Shown here in pieces: positions 7,841 to 17,175 of a stretch of DNA of 64,000 bases (position 1 is its first letter; every line of letters begins with the position of its first letter). The stretch is from Salinimicrobium sediminilitoris. Lineage in GTDB: Bacteria > Bacteroidota > Bacteroidia > Flavobacteriales > Flavobacteriaceae. The stretch is from NCBI RefSeq assembly GCF_020866905.1, contig NZ_JAIVCC010000002.1:591847-655846 (forward strand). Direction: 5' to 3'. The position numbers were made by a program, and so were the translations under genes. The notes under the pieces were generated by a model. It did not search any database. It was not told the origin of the DNA and was given only the letters and a program-made list of their open reading frames with translations.

Positions 7841-8407
7841 ATGAAACCTATTGCCATATTATACTCGACAGTTGATGGGCAGACCAAAAAAATTTGTGAA
7901 TATTTGGCCAACCACCTTGAACATCCCCATTCAAAAATCCACCTTTATTCCATTGATAAATTTTATGAAGAAATTTCCAGTTATCATACCATTATCATTG
8001 GCGCCAGCATACGGTACGGGAAACACAACGAAGTCGTTGAAAGATTTATAAAAGTTAACCGGCAAGAGCTGGAAAAGATAAACAGCGCCTTCTTTTCGGT
8101 AAATCTTGTTGCGCGAAAAGCTGACAAGAATCTTCCTGAAACAAATCCATACCTCATTAAATTAATGAAATCCATTGACTGGAAACCCGATCTTACAGGC
8201 GTTTTCGCCGGAAGTCTCGACTATAAAAAGTACAGGTTTTTGGATAGATTAATGATCAAGGCCATCATGAAATTTACCAACGGCCCAACCAAAACAGAAA
8301 AACCTATAGAATACACCAATTGGGAACGAGTTAAAGCATTCGCTGAAAACATCAACCGCCTTGAAAATAAAAACAGGTCCAATTCCTTACAGGAGACAAC
8401 AGTCTGA
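7841..8407 (+). CDS. hemG: Flavodoxin-like protoporphyrinogen IX dehydrogenase (HemG type)
   Basis: HemG oxidises protoporphyrinogen IX in haem synthesis, passing electrons to menaquinone at the inner membrane. The 188-residue protein has the flavodoxin FMN-phosphate loop YSTVDGQTKKIC (residues 8-19), the second flavin loop IIIGASIRYGKHN (about 50-62), and FFSVNLVARKADK with FAGSLDYKKY typical of HemG rather than electron-carrier flavodoxins. No other haem genes are beside it. Generic flavodoxin-domain protein is the alternative. Confidence 0.85.
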   Translation: MKPIAILYSTVDGQTKKICEYLANHLEHPHSKIHLYSIDKFYEEISSYHTIIIGASIRYGKHNEVVERFIKVNRQELEKINSAFFSVNLVARKADKNLPETNPYLIKLMKSIDWKPDLTGVFAGSLDYKKYRFLDRLMIKAIMKFTNGPTKTEKPIEYTNWERVKAFAENINRLENKNRSNSLQETTV

Positions 8408-8469
8408 TCTTAACAAATCCTCCTGAAGGAAAGGCTGACAAGAATTTTAATTCAATATTGCGGTCCTGA

Positions 8470-9843
8470 CTACTTTTCTAATATTGATATCAAATTTTCA
8501 AGCGAAACAGCCTGTTGTTCTCCGCTCTTCATATTCTTTAGGGTAAATTTTTTATTTTCTATTTCTTCAGCCCCGGCCAGTATTACAAAAGGAATATCCC
8601 TTTTGTTGGCGTGATTCATTTGCTTTTTCATTTTGGCCTCTTCAGGATAAAGTTCAGCAGCAACTCCGGCAGAACGTAATTCCTTTACCGCTTTAAGACA
8701 GTACAGGCTTTCTTTATTTCCGAAGTTTATGAATAACGCCTTAATATTTCGTGCCACAGTCTTCGGGAAGAGGTTGAGCTCTTCAAGTACCAGGTAGATA
8801 CGATCAAGACCAAAAGAAATACCCACTCCGCTCACGCCGCTCATTCCAAAGATGCCTGTTAGATCATCGTAGCGACCGCCGCCGCCAATAGAACCCATTG
8901 CCACGCCTTCGGGCGCTGAGACTTCAAAAATGGCTCCTGTATAGTAGTTAAGTCCGCGGGCAAGCGTCACGTCAAGATCAAGATTTGCAGTAGAAAGTCC
9001 TAATTCCTGTATGGCACTGTTGATGAATTCCAGCTCCTCGATCCCTTTTGTTCCAATTTCAGAGGTTGCTAAAATGTCTTTCAAGACCTCTATTTTTTCA
9101 GAAAAAGTTCCTTTAAGTCCGAAAACCTTTCTAATTTTTTGGATTGCTTCCGAAGAGATCCCTTTCTCCCCCATTTCCTTTTCAACGCCTTCTTCGCCTA
9201 TTTTATCAAGCTTATCAAGGGCTACAGTGAAATCTATGAGCTTATCGGACTCTCCAATGACCTCAGCAAACCCTGAAAGCACCTTACGGTTGTTCATTTT
9301 AATTGTCACCCCTTCCAAGCCTAATGATGTAAAGACAGCATCATACAACTGCACGAACTCCACTTCCTGCCAAAGGCTATCGCTGCCAACAACATCGGCA
9401 TCGCACTGAAAGAACTCTCTAAAACGCCCTTTTTGAGGCCTGTCTGCACGCCATACCGGCTGGATCTGGTAACGTTTAAAAGGAAATTCTAACTCATTTC
9501 TGTGCTGGACAACATAGCGTGCAAAAGGCACGGTAAGATCATATCTTAAGGCCTTTTCGCTAATTGAAGAGGTGATCTTTAGGCTATCTTTACCTTTATA
9601 AGCCTGCTCATCAACCTTTCTTAAAAAATCTCCTGAATTAAGGATCTTAAATATAAGCCTGTCACCTTCTTCCCCGTACTTCCCCATTAGGGTTTCACTG
9701 TTCTCAAAACTTGGAGTCTCAATGGGTTGAAATCCGAATTTTTCGAACTGTTCTTTTATGGATTGAATAATAAAATTACGTTTTGCTACTTCGGAAGGAG
9801 AAAAGTCCCGGGTACCTTTGGGAATTGAAGGTTTTTGCGCCAT
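8470..9843 (-). CDS. hisS: Histidyl-tRNA synthetase
   Basis: Class II aminoacyl-tRNA synthetase charging tRNA-His. Length 457 residues. Seen: N-terminal [15 protein letters not shown], motif 2 region [19 protein letters not shown] with [13 protein letters not shown], the histidine-specific block [19 protein letters not shown], the glycine-rich [13 protein letters not shown] and motif 3 [11 protein letters not shown], then an anticodon-binding domain from about residue 370. Conserved and complete. It converges with hemG, and no clear terminator lies between them. Confidence 0.97.
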   Translation of the reverse strand: MAQKPSIPKGTRDFSPSEVAKRNFIIQSIKEQFEKFGFQPIETPSFENSETLMGKYGEEGDRLIFKILNSGDFLRKVDEQAYKGKDSLKITSSISEKALRYDLTVPFARYVVQHRNELEFPFKRYQIQPVWRADRPQKGRFREFFQCDADVVGSDSLWQEVEFVQLYDAVFTSLGLEGVTIKMNNRKVLSGFAEVIGESDKLIDFTVALDKLDKIGEEGVEKEMGEKGISSEAIQKIRKVFGLKGTFSEKIEVLKDILATSEIGTKGIEELEFINSAIQELGLSTANLDLDVTLARGLNYYTGAIFEVSAPEGVAMGSIGGGGRYDDLTGIFGMSGVSGVGISFGLDRIYLVLEELNLFPKTVARNIKALFINFGNKESLYCLKAVKELRSAGVAAELYPEEAKMKKQMNHANKRDIPFVILAGAEEIENKKFTLKNMKSGEQQAVSLENLISILEK

Positions 9844-9968
9844 TTTTAGTCTTGTTCTTTAAGGCACAAATATCTGAAAAATAAAAAGAACCCGGGGAGA
9901 GGATTTATACAGAGTTTGTGTAACAACAGCCAATGAAATGCGTCTAACCTTCAAACTGAAACTTTCGC

Positions 9969-11207
9969 ATGTTTCCACTTTTTAAAGAAAATGTTCGTAT
10001 CGCCTTCTTTTCCATTAAGAGTCAGGTACTAAGAACTGTACTTACGGTAATGATCATAGCTATAGGAATAACTGCACTTGTAGGGATCTTAAGCGCTGTT
10101 GCCGCACTTGAGAATACCATAACAAGTGATTTTGCTTCTATGGGCACCAATACCTTTAATTTACAGCGTTATGATTCCCAGATAAGGGTGAATGGTGGAG
10201 AAAGAGAGAAGGTGAATCCGGTAATAAGTTATAGAGAAGTCAAGCAGTTCAAGGATAATTACGAGTATCCTCAAACAAAGGTTGCTATTTCCTTTACCGG
10301 AACCTCAAGAGCCGAACTAAAATACGAAAGCGAAAAAACAGATCCTGAAGCCAGTGTCCTGGGAGTGAATGAAAATTACGTAAGTAACTCGGGACTTAGT
10401 ATTGAAGAGGGACGTGACTTCAGCATTTTTGATATTGAGAACAATAATAATGTAGCAATTATTGGTGGTGATGTTAAAAGTGGAATTCTGGAAGGACTTG
10501 AACCTCTGGACAGAACTATTTCCATTCGGGGAGTGAAATTCAGGGTCATTGGAGTCCTGGAATCAAAGGGGTCAACTTTTGGGAACAATCAGGATCTCAG
10601 GGTTCTGATTCCAATCCAGGTTGCCCGTTCGATGTTCACCAATCCCAATATCAATTACGATCTGAGTGTACGTGTAGAGAACCAGGAAATGCTTGAAGGC
10701 GCCCAGGACGAAGCTATCATTACCTTTAGGAACGTTCGCGGACTAAATCCTGTGGAAGAAAACAATTTTGGAATTGCAAAAAGCGATGACCTGCTTAATC
10801 GAATTTTTTCTATTACTCAATACCTTAATATTGCCGCATGGGTAATATCGATAATTACCATTTTTGGATCCTCTATCGCCCTAATGAACATAATGCTGGT
10901 TTCGGTAAGTGAAAGGACCCGGGAGATAGGAGTGCGAAAAGCTATGGGTGCGAAGAAAAATACCATTGCCATGCAATTTTTTATGGAAACATTTATCATT
11001 GGCCAAATGGGTGGTGTGATAGGAATTATCCTTGGGATCTTAATAGGCCTGGCAGTCTCTACTTCTGTAGGATTTGACTTTACTACTCCGTGGATGGCAA
11101 TTATATGGGCTACTGCAATTACTCTTATTGTAGCAGTTTTGGCCGGGAGTTATCCTGCAGCAAAGGCGGCGAAGCAGGATCCTATCGAATCGTTACGATA
11201 CGAATAG
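9969..11207 (+). CDS. ABC transporter permease, FtsX/MacB type
   Basis: A 412-residue inner-membrane protein. An N-terminal helix (about 17-40, LTVMIIAIGITALVGILSAV) is followed by a large periplasmic MacB_PCD-type domain (about 45-270) and three C-terminal helices with the FtsX core (SIIT...LMNIMLVSVSERTREIGVRKA at about 298-325, the classic coupling segment). Such permeases export lipoproteins, peptides or drugs or act as mechanotransmitters with an ATPase partner. No ATPase gene is adjacent, so its partner must be elsewhere. Confidence 0.92.
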   Translation: MFPLFKENVRIAFFSIKSQVLRTVLTVMIIAIGITALVGILSAVAALENTITSDFASMGTNTFNLQRYDSQIRVNGGEREKVNPVISYREVKQFKDNYEYPQTKVAISFTGTSRAELKYESEKTDPEASVLGVNENYVSNSGLSIEEGRDFSIFDIENNNNVAIIGGDVKSGILEGLEPLDRTISIRGVKFRVIGVLESKGSTFGNNQDLRVLIPIQVARSMFTNPNINYDLSVRVENQEMLEGAQDEAIITFRNVRGLNPVEENNFGIAKSDDLLNRIFSITQYLNIAAWVISIITIFGSSIALMNIMLVSVSERTREIGVRKAMGAKKNTIAMQFFMETFIIGQMGGVIGIILGILIGLAVSTSVGFDFTTPWMAIIWATAITLIVAVLAGSYPAAKAAKQDPIESLRYE

Positions 11208-11270
11208 AACGAACGAACTAGCAGTGCGCAGCAGTAAGTAGGCAGTTGCACCTCTTTTCAAGGTTGACTA

Positions 11271-11294
11271 TTGTAGGTTTTAATTTGCCTACAA
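11271..11294. terminator. Weak hairpin between convergent genes
   Basis: TTGTAGG (11271-11277) pairs with CCTACAA (11288-11294) around a 10-nt loop, in the gap between convergent genes. There is no long T-tract, so terminator activity is uncertain. Confidence 0.35.
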
Positions 11295-11326
11295 AAGACA
11301 ACACTTAAACTTGAATTAAGGTAGAC

Positions 11327-11800
11327 TTAGAGGTTCAAATGCTTTTCAAAAAAGCCATACAACTCCCCTTTAGTGATCACAGCCCCCTGCTGGATTAGCG
11401 CAAATATATCTTTATTGCGGTCGTCACTTATGTTTTTTGAGGAAGTATACAGGTTTACCCTGTCATCCATTAGGTTTTGCTGTAACCAGGCATAGCCATG
11501 ACGGGTGGTAACGTCTATTGCGTCATTTTTCACTTCTACAGCGATAAGATTAATTGTCAATTCGGTTATTTTGAAGAGGTAGATCTGGTTCGGGGAAAAA
11601 TGCTCTAAAAATTCTGCCTTGTTGAGAACCCCCTCCCATACAAGATCACTAAAAACATCAAGTTCCTGTTCTGCAACTTCAGGTTTATTGATCTTTATAT
11701 CCTGCCATTCATCTGCAGTAATTGACTGGGATGCCAGGAAATTAATGAACTCCTGCTGAAGTTCTTCAAACTGTTCTTTTGTTAATCTAGCGTACTTCAA
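11327..11800 (-). CDS. Conserved hypothetical protein (DUF6495-like)
   Basis: A 157-residue acidic cytoplasmic protein starting MKYARLTKEQFEELQQEFIN, an opening I associate with a Flavobacteriia-restricted family of unknown function (DUF6495). Other features: the tryptophan-containing AVEVKNDAIDVTTRHGYAWLQQN block and a C-terminal QGAVITKGELYGFFEKHL. No signal peptide, membrane segment or catalytic motif. No functional partner is evident from the neighbours. Confidence 0.75.
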   Translation of the reverse strand: MKYARLTKEQFEELQQEFINFLASQSITADEWQDIKINKPEVAEQELDVFSDLVWEGVLNKAEFLEHFSPNQIYLFKITELTINLIAVEVKNDAIDVTTRHGYAWLQQNLMDDRVNLYTSSKNISDDRNKDIFALIQQGAVITKGELYGFFEKHLNL

Positions 11801-11846
11801 TTTTCTAAGGTTTAATTTTTAAGGAATAATGTTTAGTTGGGCTTCA

Positions 11847-11867
11847 GGTTGCGGGTTGCGGATTGCG
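11847..11867 (+). repeat. Three tandem heptamers (GGTTGCG)2-GATTGCG
   Basis: GGTTGCG, GGTTGCG, GATTGCG follow each other without gaps in the 264-bp space between the DUF6495-like gene and rplI. The GC-rich tract stands out from the AT-rich surroundings. Confidence 0.6.
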
Positions 11868-12013
11868 AGTAAAAAATTGTTTTAATTAAATCTTCGGCTC
11901 CCTTTAGGGCTGGGGCAAAACGAAAATTTAGGAGTCAAAATATCCACTATTAATTCATTACTAAAGACTGCCTACTCTTACTCAATAAAAAATATTCGAT
12001 TTAAAATAAAAAA

Positions 12014-12047
12014 TAAAAAAGCCCACTCCGTTAGAAGCAGGCTTTTA
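12014..12047 (-). terminator. Terminator of the rpsF-rpsR-rplI operon
   Basis: On the minus strand AGCCTGCTTC pairs fully (with G-U pairs) with GGAGTGGGCT, followed by a run of six T, 17 bp beyond the rplI stop. Confidence 0.85.
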
Positions 12048-12064
12048 TAAAATTTGTTCAGCGA

Positions 12065-12514
12065 TTAAGCTTCTGCTACAACTTCAAATGCATAGTTTGT
12101 AACAACTTCACGGTGAAAACGCAAAGTAGCGTCATACTGACCTAAACGTTTGATGTTACCACCTGCAATAGAGATATATTTTTTGTCTATTTCTACTCCT
12201 TCTTTAGAAAGAGCCTGTGCAAGATCGGCATCGGTTACAGATCCATAGATCTTATCACCGGCACCTGCTTTAGCAGTAAGTTTAATATCAATATCCTGAA
12301 GTTTCGCAGCCTGTGCTTTTGCTTCATCGACTTGCTTTTTCTCTTTATAAGAACGTTGCTTCAAAGTTTCATCCAAAACTTTTTTCGCAGAAGGAGTTGC
12401 CAATACAGCAGCACCTTGAGGAATAAGAAAATTTCTACCGTATCCCGGTTTTACCGAAACAACATCATCCTTAAATCCTAACTTCTCAACGTCTTTCTTT
12501 AGTATCAATTCCAT
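12065..12514 (-). CDS. rplI: 50S ribosomal protein L9
   Basis: Large-subunit protein L9, 149 residues, the usual length. The N-terminal domain holds the L9 signature around GFKDDVVSVKPGYGRNFLIP, followed by the long connecting helix (KKVLDETLKQRSYKEKKQ) and the C-terminal rRNA-binding domain (GAGDKIYGSVTDADLAQAL). It is the third gene of the classic S6-S18-L9 operon, 12 bp after rpsR, with a terminator downstream. Confidence 0.98.
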   Translation of the reverse strand: MELILKKDVEKLGFKDDVVSVKPGYGRNFLIPQGAAVLATPSAKKVLDETLKQRSYKEKKQVDEAKAQAAKLQDIDIKLTAKAGAGDKIYGSVTDADLAQALSKEGVEIDKKYISIAGGNIKRLGQYDATLRFHREVVTNYAFEVVAEA

Positions 12515-12526
12515 AATAGCCTCTTT

Positions 12527-12823
12527 TTATTTTAGTAAATCGCCAACATAAGGCATTAATGCTAAATGACGTGCACGTTTAACGGCAACAGCCACTTTTC
12601 TCTGATATTTCAAAGAAGTTCCGGTTAAACGACGAGGTAATAATTTCCCCTGTTCGTTTACGAAGCTCATTAAGAAATCTGGATCCTTGTAGTCAATGTA
12701 CTTGATCCCGGATCTTTTAAAACGACAGTATTTCTTTGTCTTGCTGGTCTCAATATTTAGAGGAGTAAGATACCTGATCTCTCCATCTTTCTTTCCTTTA
12801 GCTTGTTGTTCAATTGATGACAT
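12527..12823 (-). CDS. rpsR: 30S ribosomal protein S18
   Basis: Small-subunit protein S18, 98 residues, a little long because of an N-terminal extension ([21 protein letters not shown]) before the core. Seen: [20 protein letters not shown] and the signature [31 protein letters not shown]. It partners S6 on the ribosome platform. It sits 3 bp after rpsF and 12 bp before rplI in one operon. The Cys in KYCRFK is the only remnant of the zinc-type form. Confidence 0.98.
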   Translation of the reverse strand: MSSIEQQAKGKKDGEIRYLTPLNIETSKTKKYCRFKRSGIKYIDYKDPDFLMSFVNEQGKLLPRRLTGTSLKYQRKVAVAVKRARHLALMPYVGDLLK

Positions 12824-12826
12824 ACC

Positions 12827-13165
12827 TTACGCTTTTTCTTTGTTTCTGTTTCTTCTCTTCTCAGCCCAGGCAACAGCATGCTTATCCAACTTTACAGTTA
12901 GGTAACGCATCATGCGCTCATCTCTTCTGAATTCTACCTCAAGTGGGTTAATTGCCTCACCAGGAGCGGTGAATTCAAAAAGGTGGTAAAAACCACTTTT
13001 TTTGTGCTGAATTGGATATGCTAATTTTTTTAGCCCCCAGTTCTCTTTTGATATCATCTCGGCACCGTTAGAAACAAGAAAATCTTCGTATTTCTTAACT
13101 GTTTCCTTTATCTGGTCGTCAGATAAAACGGGATTCAAGATGAAAACAGTTTCATAATGATTCAT
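12827..13165 (-). CDS. rpsF: 30S ribosomal protein S6
   Basis: Small-subunit protein S6, 112 residues. The N-terminus MNHYETVFILNPVLSDDQIKE and the WGLKKLAYPIQHKKSGFYHLFEF block are diagnostic of the ferredoxin-like S6 fold. First gene of the operon with rpsR and rplI. In many bacteria the S6:S18 complex represses this operon through a leader RNA; the leader here is short, and I see no clear copy of that structure. Confidence 0.98.
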   Translation of the reverse strand: MNHYETVFILNPVLSDDQIKETVKKYEDFLVSNGAEMISKENWGLKKLAYPIQHKKSGFYHLFEFTAPGEAINPLEVEFRRDERMMRYLTVKLDKHAVAWAEKRRNRNKEKA

Positions 13166-13194
13166 AAAAAATTTACTTTAAATTAAATTGGCTG

Positions 13195-13225
13195 CAAAAG
13201 TAACACTATTCTTTAATATTACAAA
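13195..13225 (-). promoter_or_regulatory. Consensus promoter of the rpsF operon
   Basis: Minus strand: TTTG (13225-13222), a 19-bp spacer and TACTTTTG (13202-13195). Perfect Bacteroidota consensus, about 30 bp upstream of the rpsF ATG. Confidence 0.88.
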
Positions 13226-13329
13226 ATAGAAACCTTATAGTCAAACTGTCTTTATTAATCGATGAAATCCATTTTTTCTTTTTTTTATGATTTTTTTTAT
13301 CTATTATTGCTAATACTAACCGATTATAA

Positions 13330-14040
13330 GTGGAAGAAGTTATACTCAAATGTGCGGTCGTTGATGATTCCAGCTTGCAAAGACTATCTATTGTCAGGCT
13401 CATAAAAGATCATTCCAATCTCAAACTCGTGGCCGAATATAACAATGCCATCGAAACCAAGAATGGCCTACTCGATACCGAAGTAGATCTTATCTTTCTT
13501 GACATAGAAATGCCTATTCTTTCAGGGTTTGACCTGTTAGATGATCTTCCCAATAAACCACAGATCATCTTTGTAACCGGTAAGACAAAGTACGCTTTCA
13601 AGGCCTTTGACTATGATGCTGTAGACTATTTGCATAAGCCTATCTCAAAAGACCGGTTCCTCAATGCAGTTTCTAAAGCTATCAACCTTTATCGCCTTAA
13701 ACACGATGGTGCTCCACCAGAAGATGACAATTATATCTTTGTAAAAAGCAACCTGAAGAACCGTAAGGTTTTTCTTAACAAGCTTAAGTATATTGAAGCT
13801 CTTGGGGATTATGTTAAATTTGTTACCGAGAAAGATAATTTTGTAGTTTTAGCTACCATGAAGTCTTTTGAGAACCAATTACCATCAAACAAATTTTTAA
13901 GGATCCATAAATCCTACATTGTTAATCTCGACAAGATAGAACGCTATAACAGCAGAAATATAGAGATCGACAAGCAACAAATTCCGCTAAGCCGACACAA
14001 AAAATCCAATCTTATTGAAGCACTTGCTGCCAATCAATAA
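13330..14040 (+). CDS. LytTR-family response regulator
   Basis: A two-component regulator of 236 residues. The receiver domain (1-120) has acidic pocket D12/D13, phosphoacceptor D58 (FLDIEMP), T83 and K103 (LHKPIS). The LytTR DNA-binding domain (about 138-235) has YIEALGDYVKF and FLRIHKSYIVNLDKIERY. The GTG at 13330 is the only reasonable start. No histidine kinase is adjacent, so the partner, probably a LytS-like kinase, lies elsewhere. Convergent with priA, overlapping it by 7 bp at the 3' ends. Confidence 0.94.
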   Translation: MEEVILKCAVVDDSSLQRLSIVRLIKDHSNLKLVAEYNNAIETKNGLLDTEVDLIFLDIEMPILSGFDLLDDLPNKPQIIFVTGKTKYAFKAFDYDAVDYLHKPISKDRFLNAVSKAINLYRLKHDGAPPEDDNYIFVKSNLKNRKVFLNKLKYIEALGDYVKFVTEKDNFVVLATMKSFENQLPSNKFLRIHKSYIVNLDKIERYNSRNIEIDKQQIPLSRHKKSNLIEALAANQ

Positions 14041-16487
14041 GGATCAACATTTATTACTGTCTTTACTCCCCTGTAAGCTCCAATTGCTTTAAAGCTTTGA
14101 AGGATTCTGCCAATAAGATCTTTTGTTTTAGATAAAGATTGTCCCTGCGGAATTTTTATAAGAATATTCTTATAGTATTCATTCCTTATTCTCGCAACCG
14201 GCGGAAATTCCGGTCCCAAAATATTTTCCCTGAAAGTATTTTTTAAAGAAATGGCAAGCCAATCGGCTCCCTCGTTTACTCTGCTGTAATCCCTGCCCTT
14301 AAGGGTGATCCTTATAAGTCTGTAAAATGGTGGATACTTATAGTTACGTCTTTCTTCAAGCTGTTCCCTGTACATTTCATGATAACTGTTGGTAGAAACC
14401 TGCTGCACAATTTGATGATGAGGATTATAGGTCTGGATAAGCACCAGCCCTCTTTTCTCTGTTCGTCCTGCACGGCCTGCTACCTGCAGCATTAATTGAA
14501 AACTTCGCTCATGCGCCCTAAAGTCGGGGAAGTTAAGCAGGTTATCGGCGTTCATTATTCCCACCAGCCGAACATTTCTGAAATCAAGACCTTTAGTGAC
14601 CATTTGCGTTCCCACCAGGATATCTATTTCCTCATTTTCGAATGCCGAAATTATTTTCTCATATCCATGTTTACCACGCGTGGTATCAAGGTCCATTCTC
14701 CCAATATGATGTTCCGGAAAGAGGGCTTTAAGTTCTGTTTCCACCTTTTCGGTTCCAAAGCCTTTTGTGGAAAGCTCCACACTATCGCAGGCCATACATT
14801 TTTGTTGCATTGCCATATGATAACCACAGTAATGACAGCGCAATTGGTTGTTATGGCTGTGAAAAGTAAGACTAACATCACAATTGGGACATTGTGGCGA
14901 ATGCCCGCAGGTATTGCATTCCAGGATGGGACTAAAGCCACGCCGGTTTTGAAATAAAATAACCTGCTCATTATTACTCAGGGTTTCTTTGATCTCCTCC
15001 AAAAGTCTATCTGAGAAATGCCCCGTCATACGTTTCTTACGGTGCTTTTCCTTTATATCCACAATTTCAATTTCGGGTAAGAGCACATCTCCATACCGGC
15101 GATCGAGATTAACCAGCCCGTATTTAGAATGATCGGCATTAAAATAAGATTCCAGGGAAGGGGTCGCAGAACCTAACAGGACTTTGGCTTCTTGCATCTT
15201 CCCTAATACTACGGCAACATCCCGGGCATGATACCTGGGCGCAGGATCATATTGTTTAAAAGTGGATTCGTGTTCCTCATCTACTATAATTAATCCCAAA
15301 TCATGAAAAGGAAGAAAAATACTCGAACGCACGCCAATCACAATCCGCGCATTTTCTTTGTTCCGAAGTACATTTTGATAGACCTCTACCCTTTCATTCA
15401 CAGAATATTTACTGTGGTAAATGAGCACCTGTTCCCCAAAATAATTCTGAAGTCTCGCAATAAGCTGAGCGGTAAGGGCAATTTCCGGAAGGAGGTACAA
15501 CACCTGTTTCCCCTGGGAAATGGCTTTTTCGATAAGCTCTACGTAAATCTCGGTTTTACCCGAAGAGGTAATTCCGTGAAGCAAACAAACATCCTGAGTC
15601 TCGAAGGAGGTTTCGATCTCCTGTAAAGCCTGCTGTTGGTGCTCATTGAGATGCACTCTCCCGGAAATTTCTTCCAGGTCGGGATTAAATCTTGAGGTTT
15701 CGATTTTCAATTCCTCAAGTATATTTTTATCAATAAGAGATTTGATCACTCCGGGCGAAGCCCCCCTCTTTTTTGTTAATTCTGAAATCTTCACTGAAGC
15801 CTTCCCCTTTCCAGCCATTCCAAAAAGGGTAAAAATCACCTCTCTTTGTTTAGGTGCACGGTTAAGTTGATCAAGCAATTCGTGCATAGGTCCTTCCTCG
15901 GAAAATCTTTCATGAAGTCTTACATAACGTTCAATCTTCGGCTTGTACTGCTCAAATATCTCCTGGTTAACAACTACAATATTCTTCTCTACGAGAGAAT
16001 TGATCACCGGAAGCACTGTTTTTTTGTCCAGCAGCTGAATTATTTCATTGATCTTTAAAGAGGATTGCGCCTGCAGGGCTTCATAAAGCAGGAATTCATC
16101 ATCGGTCAATTCCTCATCATTTACCTGTACTCCGTTAAGCAACTGCACAATGGTTTCACTCTCCAAAAGAAAAGCACTGGGAATAGCTGCGCGAAGCACT
16201 TCCCCTTCAGCACACATATAATAGGACGCTATCCAGCTCCAGAACTTCAGCTGAGTTTCAGTAACTACAGGAGCTTTGTCCAGGATCTGCTCAATGGGCT
16301 TAGCTTCATAAACCGACGGAGGAATTTGGTGAACTTCAGATACAATTCCTGTGTAGATCTTTGATTTTCCGAAAGGAACTGCTACGCGCATTCCGGGCTT
16401 TAGGAATTGAGCCTCATCTAGAGAAACACTGTAGGTAAAATGCTTCTCCAGTGGAAGCGGTAAAATTACATTGATAAAAAATGACAT
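14034..16487 (-). CDS. priA: Primosomal protein N' (replication restart helicase)
   Basis: PriA reloads the replisome at stalled forks using a 3'-5' superfamily 2 helicase. Length 817 residues. Seen: the N-terminal DNA-binding domain (YSVSLDEAQFLKPGMRVAVPFG), Walker A LLHGITSSGKTEIY at about residue 302-315, the DEEH box (IIVDEEHESTFKQ), the GSATPSLESYFN motif, a zinc-binding region with eight Cys (CNTCGHSPQCPNC, CHYCGYH, CMACDS), and helicase motifs V/VI (GTQMVTKGLDF, QVAGRAGR). Complete. No other primosome genes are nearby. Confidence 0.97.
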   Translation of the reverse strand: MSFFINVILPLPLEKHFTYSVSLDEAQFLKPGMRVAVPFGKSKIYTGIVSEVHQIPPSVYEAKPIEQILDKAPVVTETQLKFWSWIASYYMCAEGEVLRAAIPSAFLLESETIVQLLNGVQVNDEELTDDEFLLYEALQAQSSLKINEIIQLLDKKTVLPVINSLVEKNIVVVNQEIFEQYKPKIERYVRLHERFSEEGPMHELLDQLNRAPKQREVIFTLFGMAGKGKASVKISELTKKRGASPGVIKSLIDKNILEELKIETSRFNPDLEEISGRVHLNEHQQQALQEIETSFETQDVCLLHGITSSGKTEIYVELIEKAISQGKQVLYLLPEIALTAQLIARLQNYFGEQVLIYHSKYSVNERVEVYQNVLRNKENARIVIGVRSSIFLPFHDLGLIIVDEEHESTFKQYDPAPRYHARDVAVVLGKMQEAKVLLGSATPSLESYFNADHSKYGLVNLDRRYGDVLLPEIEIVDIKEKHRKKRMTGHFSDRLLEEIKETLSNNEQVILFQNRRGFSPILECNTCGHSPQCPNCDVSLTFHSHNNQLRCHYCGYHMAMQQKCMACDSVELSTKGFGTEKVETELKALFPEHHIGRMDLDTTRGKHGYEKIISAFENEEIDILVGTQMVTKGLDFRNVRLVGIMNADNLLNFPDFRAHERSFQLMLQVAGRAGRTEKRGLVLIQTYNPHHQIVQQVSTNSYHEMYREQLEERRNYKYPPFYRLIRITLKGRDYSRVNEGADWLAISLKNTFRENILGPEFPPVARIRNEYYKNILIKIPQGQSLSKTKDLIGRILQSFKAIGAYRGVKTVINVDPY

Positions 16488-16530
16488 TTTGAAGCCCGGG
16501 TTTTAAGCAAAAATAGCAGGATTTAGGACA

Positions 16531-16563
16531 AAAAAATAAACCATTCCAGAAGAATGGTTTATT
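16531..16563 (-). terminator. Terminator after the chalcone-isomerase-like gene
   Basis: AATAAACCATTC (16535-16546) pairs perfectly with GAATGGTTTATT (16552-16563), loop CAGAA. On the minus strand it is followed by T's. Confidence 0.85.
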
Positions 16564-16582
16564 AAAGTTTGTAATACAAATA

Positions 16583-17146
16583 TTAGTTAGGAGCCAAGAG
16601 ATCATCTCTTAGACCATCATCTGCAGGCCTGTTGGACAACCAGATGCCAAAAAGGGCTTTTTTGAAGTCCTTCCCAGTCACCACGCCACGTTCTTTCCCG
16701 TTCTTAAATGCCACAACTCCTTTATTTGGAAGGTAAACCAAATCAAAAATGTCATTTTTTTGAATGTCTTCTCTAAAAAAGCCTAAAAGCTGGTTGATCT
16801 CATCCTGTATTGGTGCAGTATTTCCATTAGTGGAATTCTCAAAACCTTCGGTCACTGCCTCTACCATTTTATCACTGGTGATCAATTTAGAAACAATATG
16901 AAGTTTTATGGCCATAGGTTTATCTGCATTAAGTATCTCCTGGGCGTTTTGATTCTTTTGATCCAGGTAAAGTCCGGCAGCATAGAGGTCAATCCATAAT
17001 TTCTCTCTCACTCCTGCCCCATTGAGCTGCAGGTTGTGATTTTGAAACGTTTGAGTTGCAGGAAGAGTTACTCCTCCAACTTTTTTCTGCGCTACCGCTG
17101 TAGAGGAAACCACAACAGCCATTAATAATAAAAGCAGGTTCTTCAT
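16583..17146 (-). CDS. Secreted chalcone-isomerase-like protein
   Basis: The start is set at the ATG at 17146 because MKNLLLLLMAVVVSSTAVAQ gives a clean signal peptide; the ORF extends upstream to 17179 but would spoil it. The mature protein has about 167 residues of the chalcone isomerase-like fold: GGVTLPATQTFQNHNLQLNGAGVREKLWIDLYAAGLYL is the typical first part, and the C-terminal FKKALFGIWLSNRPADD the typical end. Bacterial members are of unknown function and probably bind fatty acids. Downstream of yihY and nadC on the same strand, with a terminator after it. Confidence 0.88.
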   Translation of the reverse strand: MKNLLLLLMAVVVSSTAVAQKKVGGVTLPATQTFQNHNLQLNGAGVREKLWIDLYAAGLYLDQKNQNAQEILNADKPMAIKLHIVSKLITSDKMVEAVTEGFENSTNGNTAPIQDEINQLLGFFREDIQKNDIFDLVYLPNKGVVAFKNGKERGVVTGKDFKKALFGIWLSNRPADDGLRDDLLAPN

Positions 17147-17175
17147 AATTTGAGTTTTTAAATTAAATAATATTT

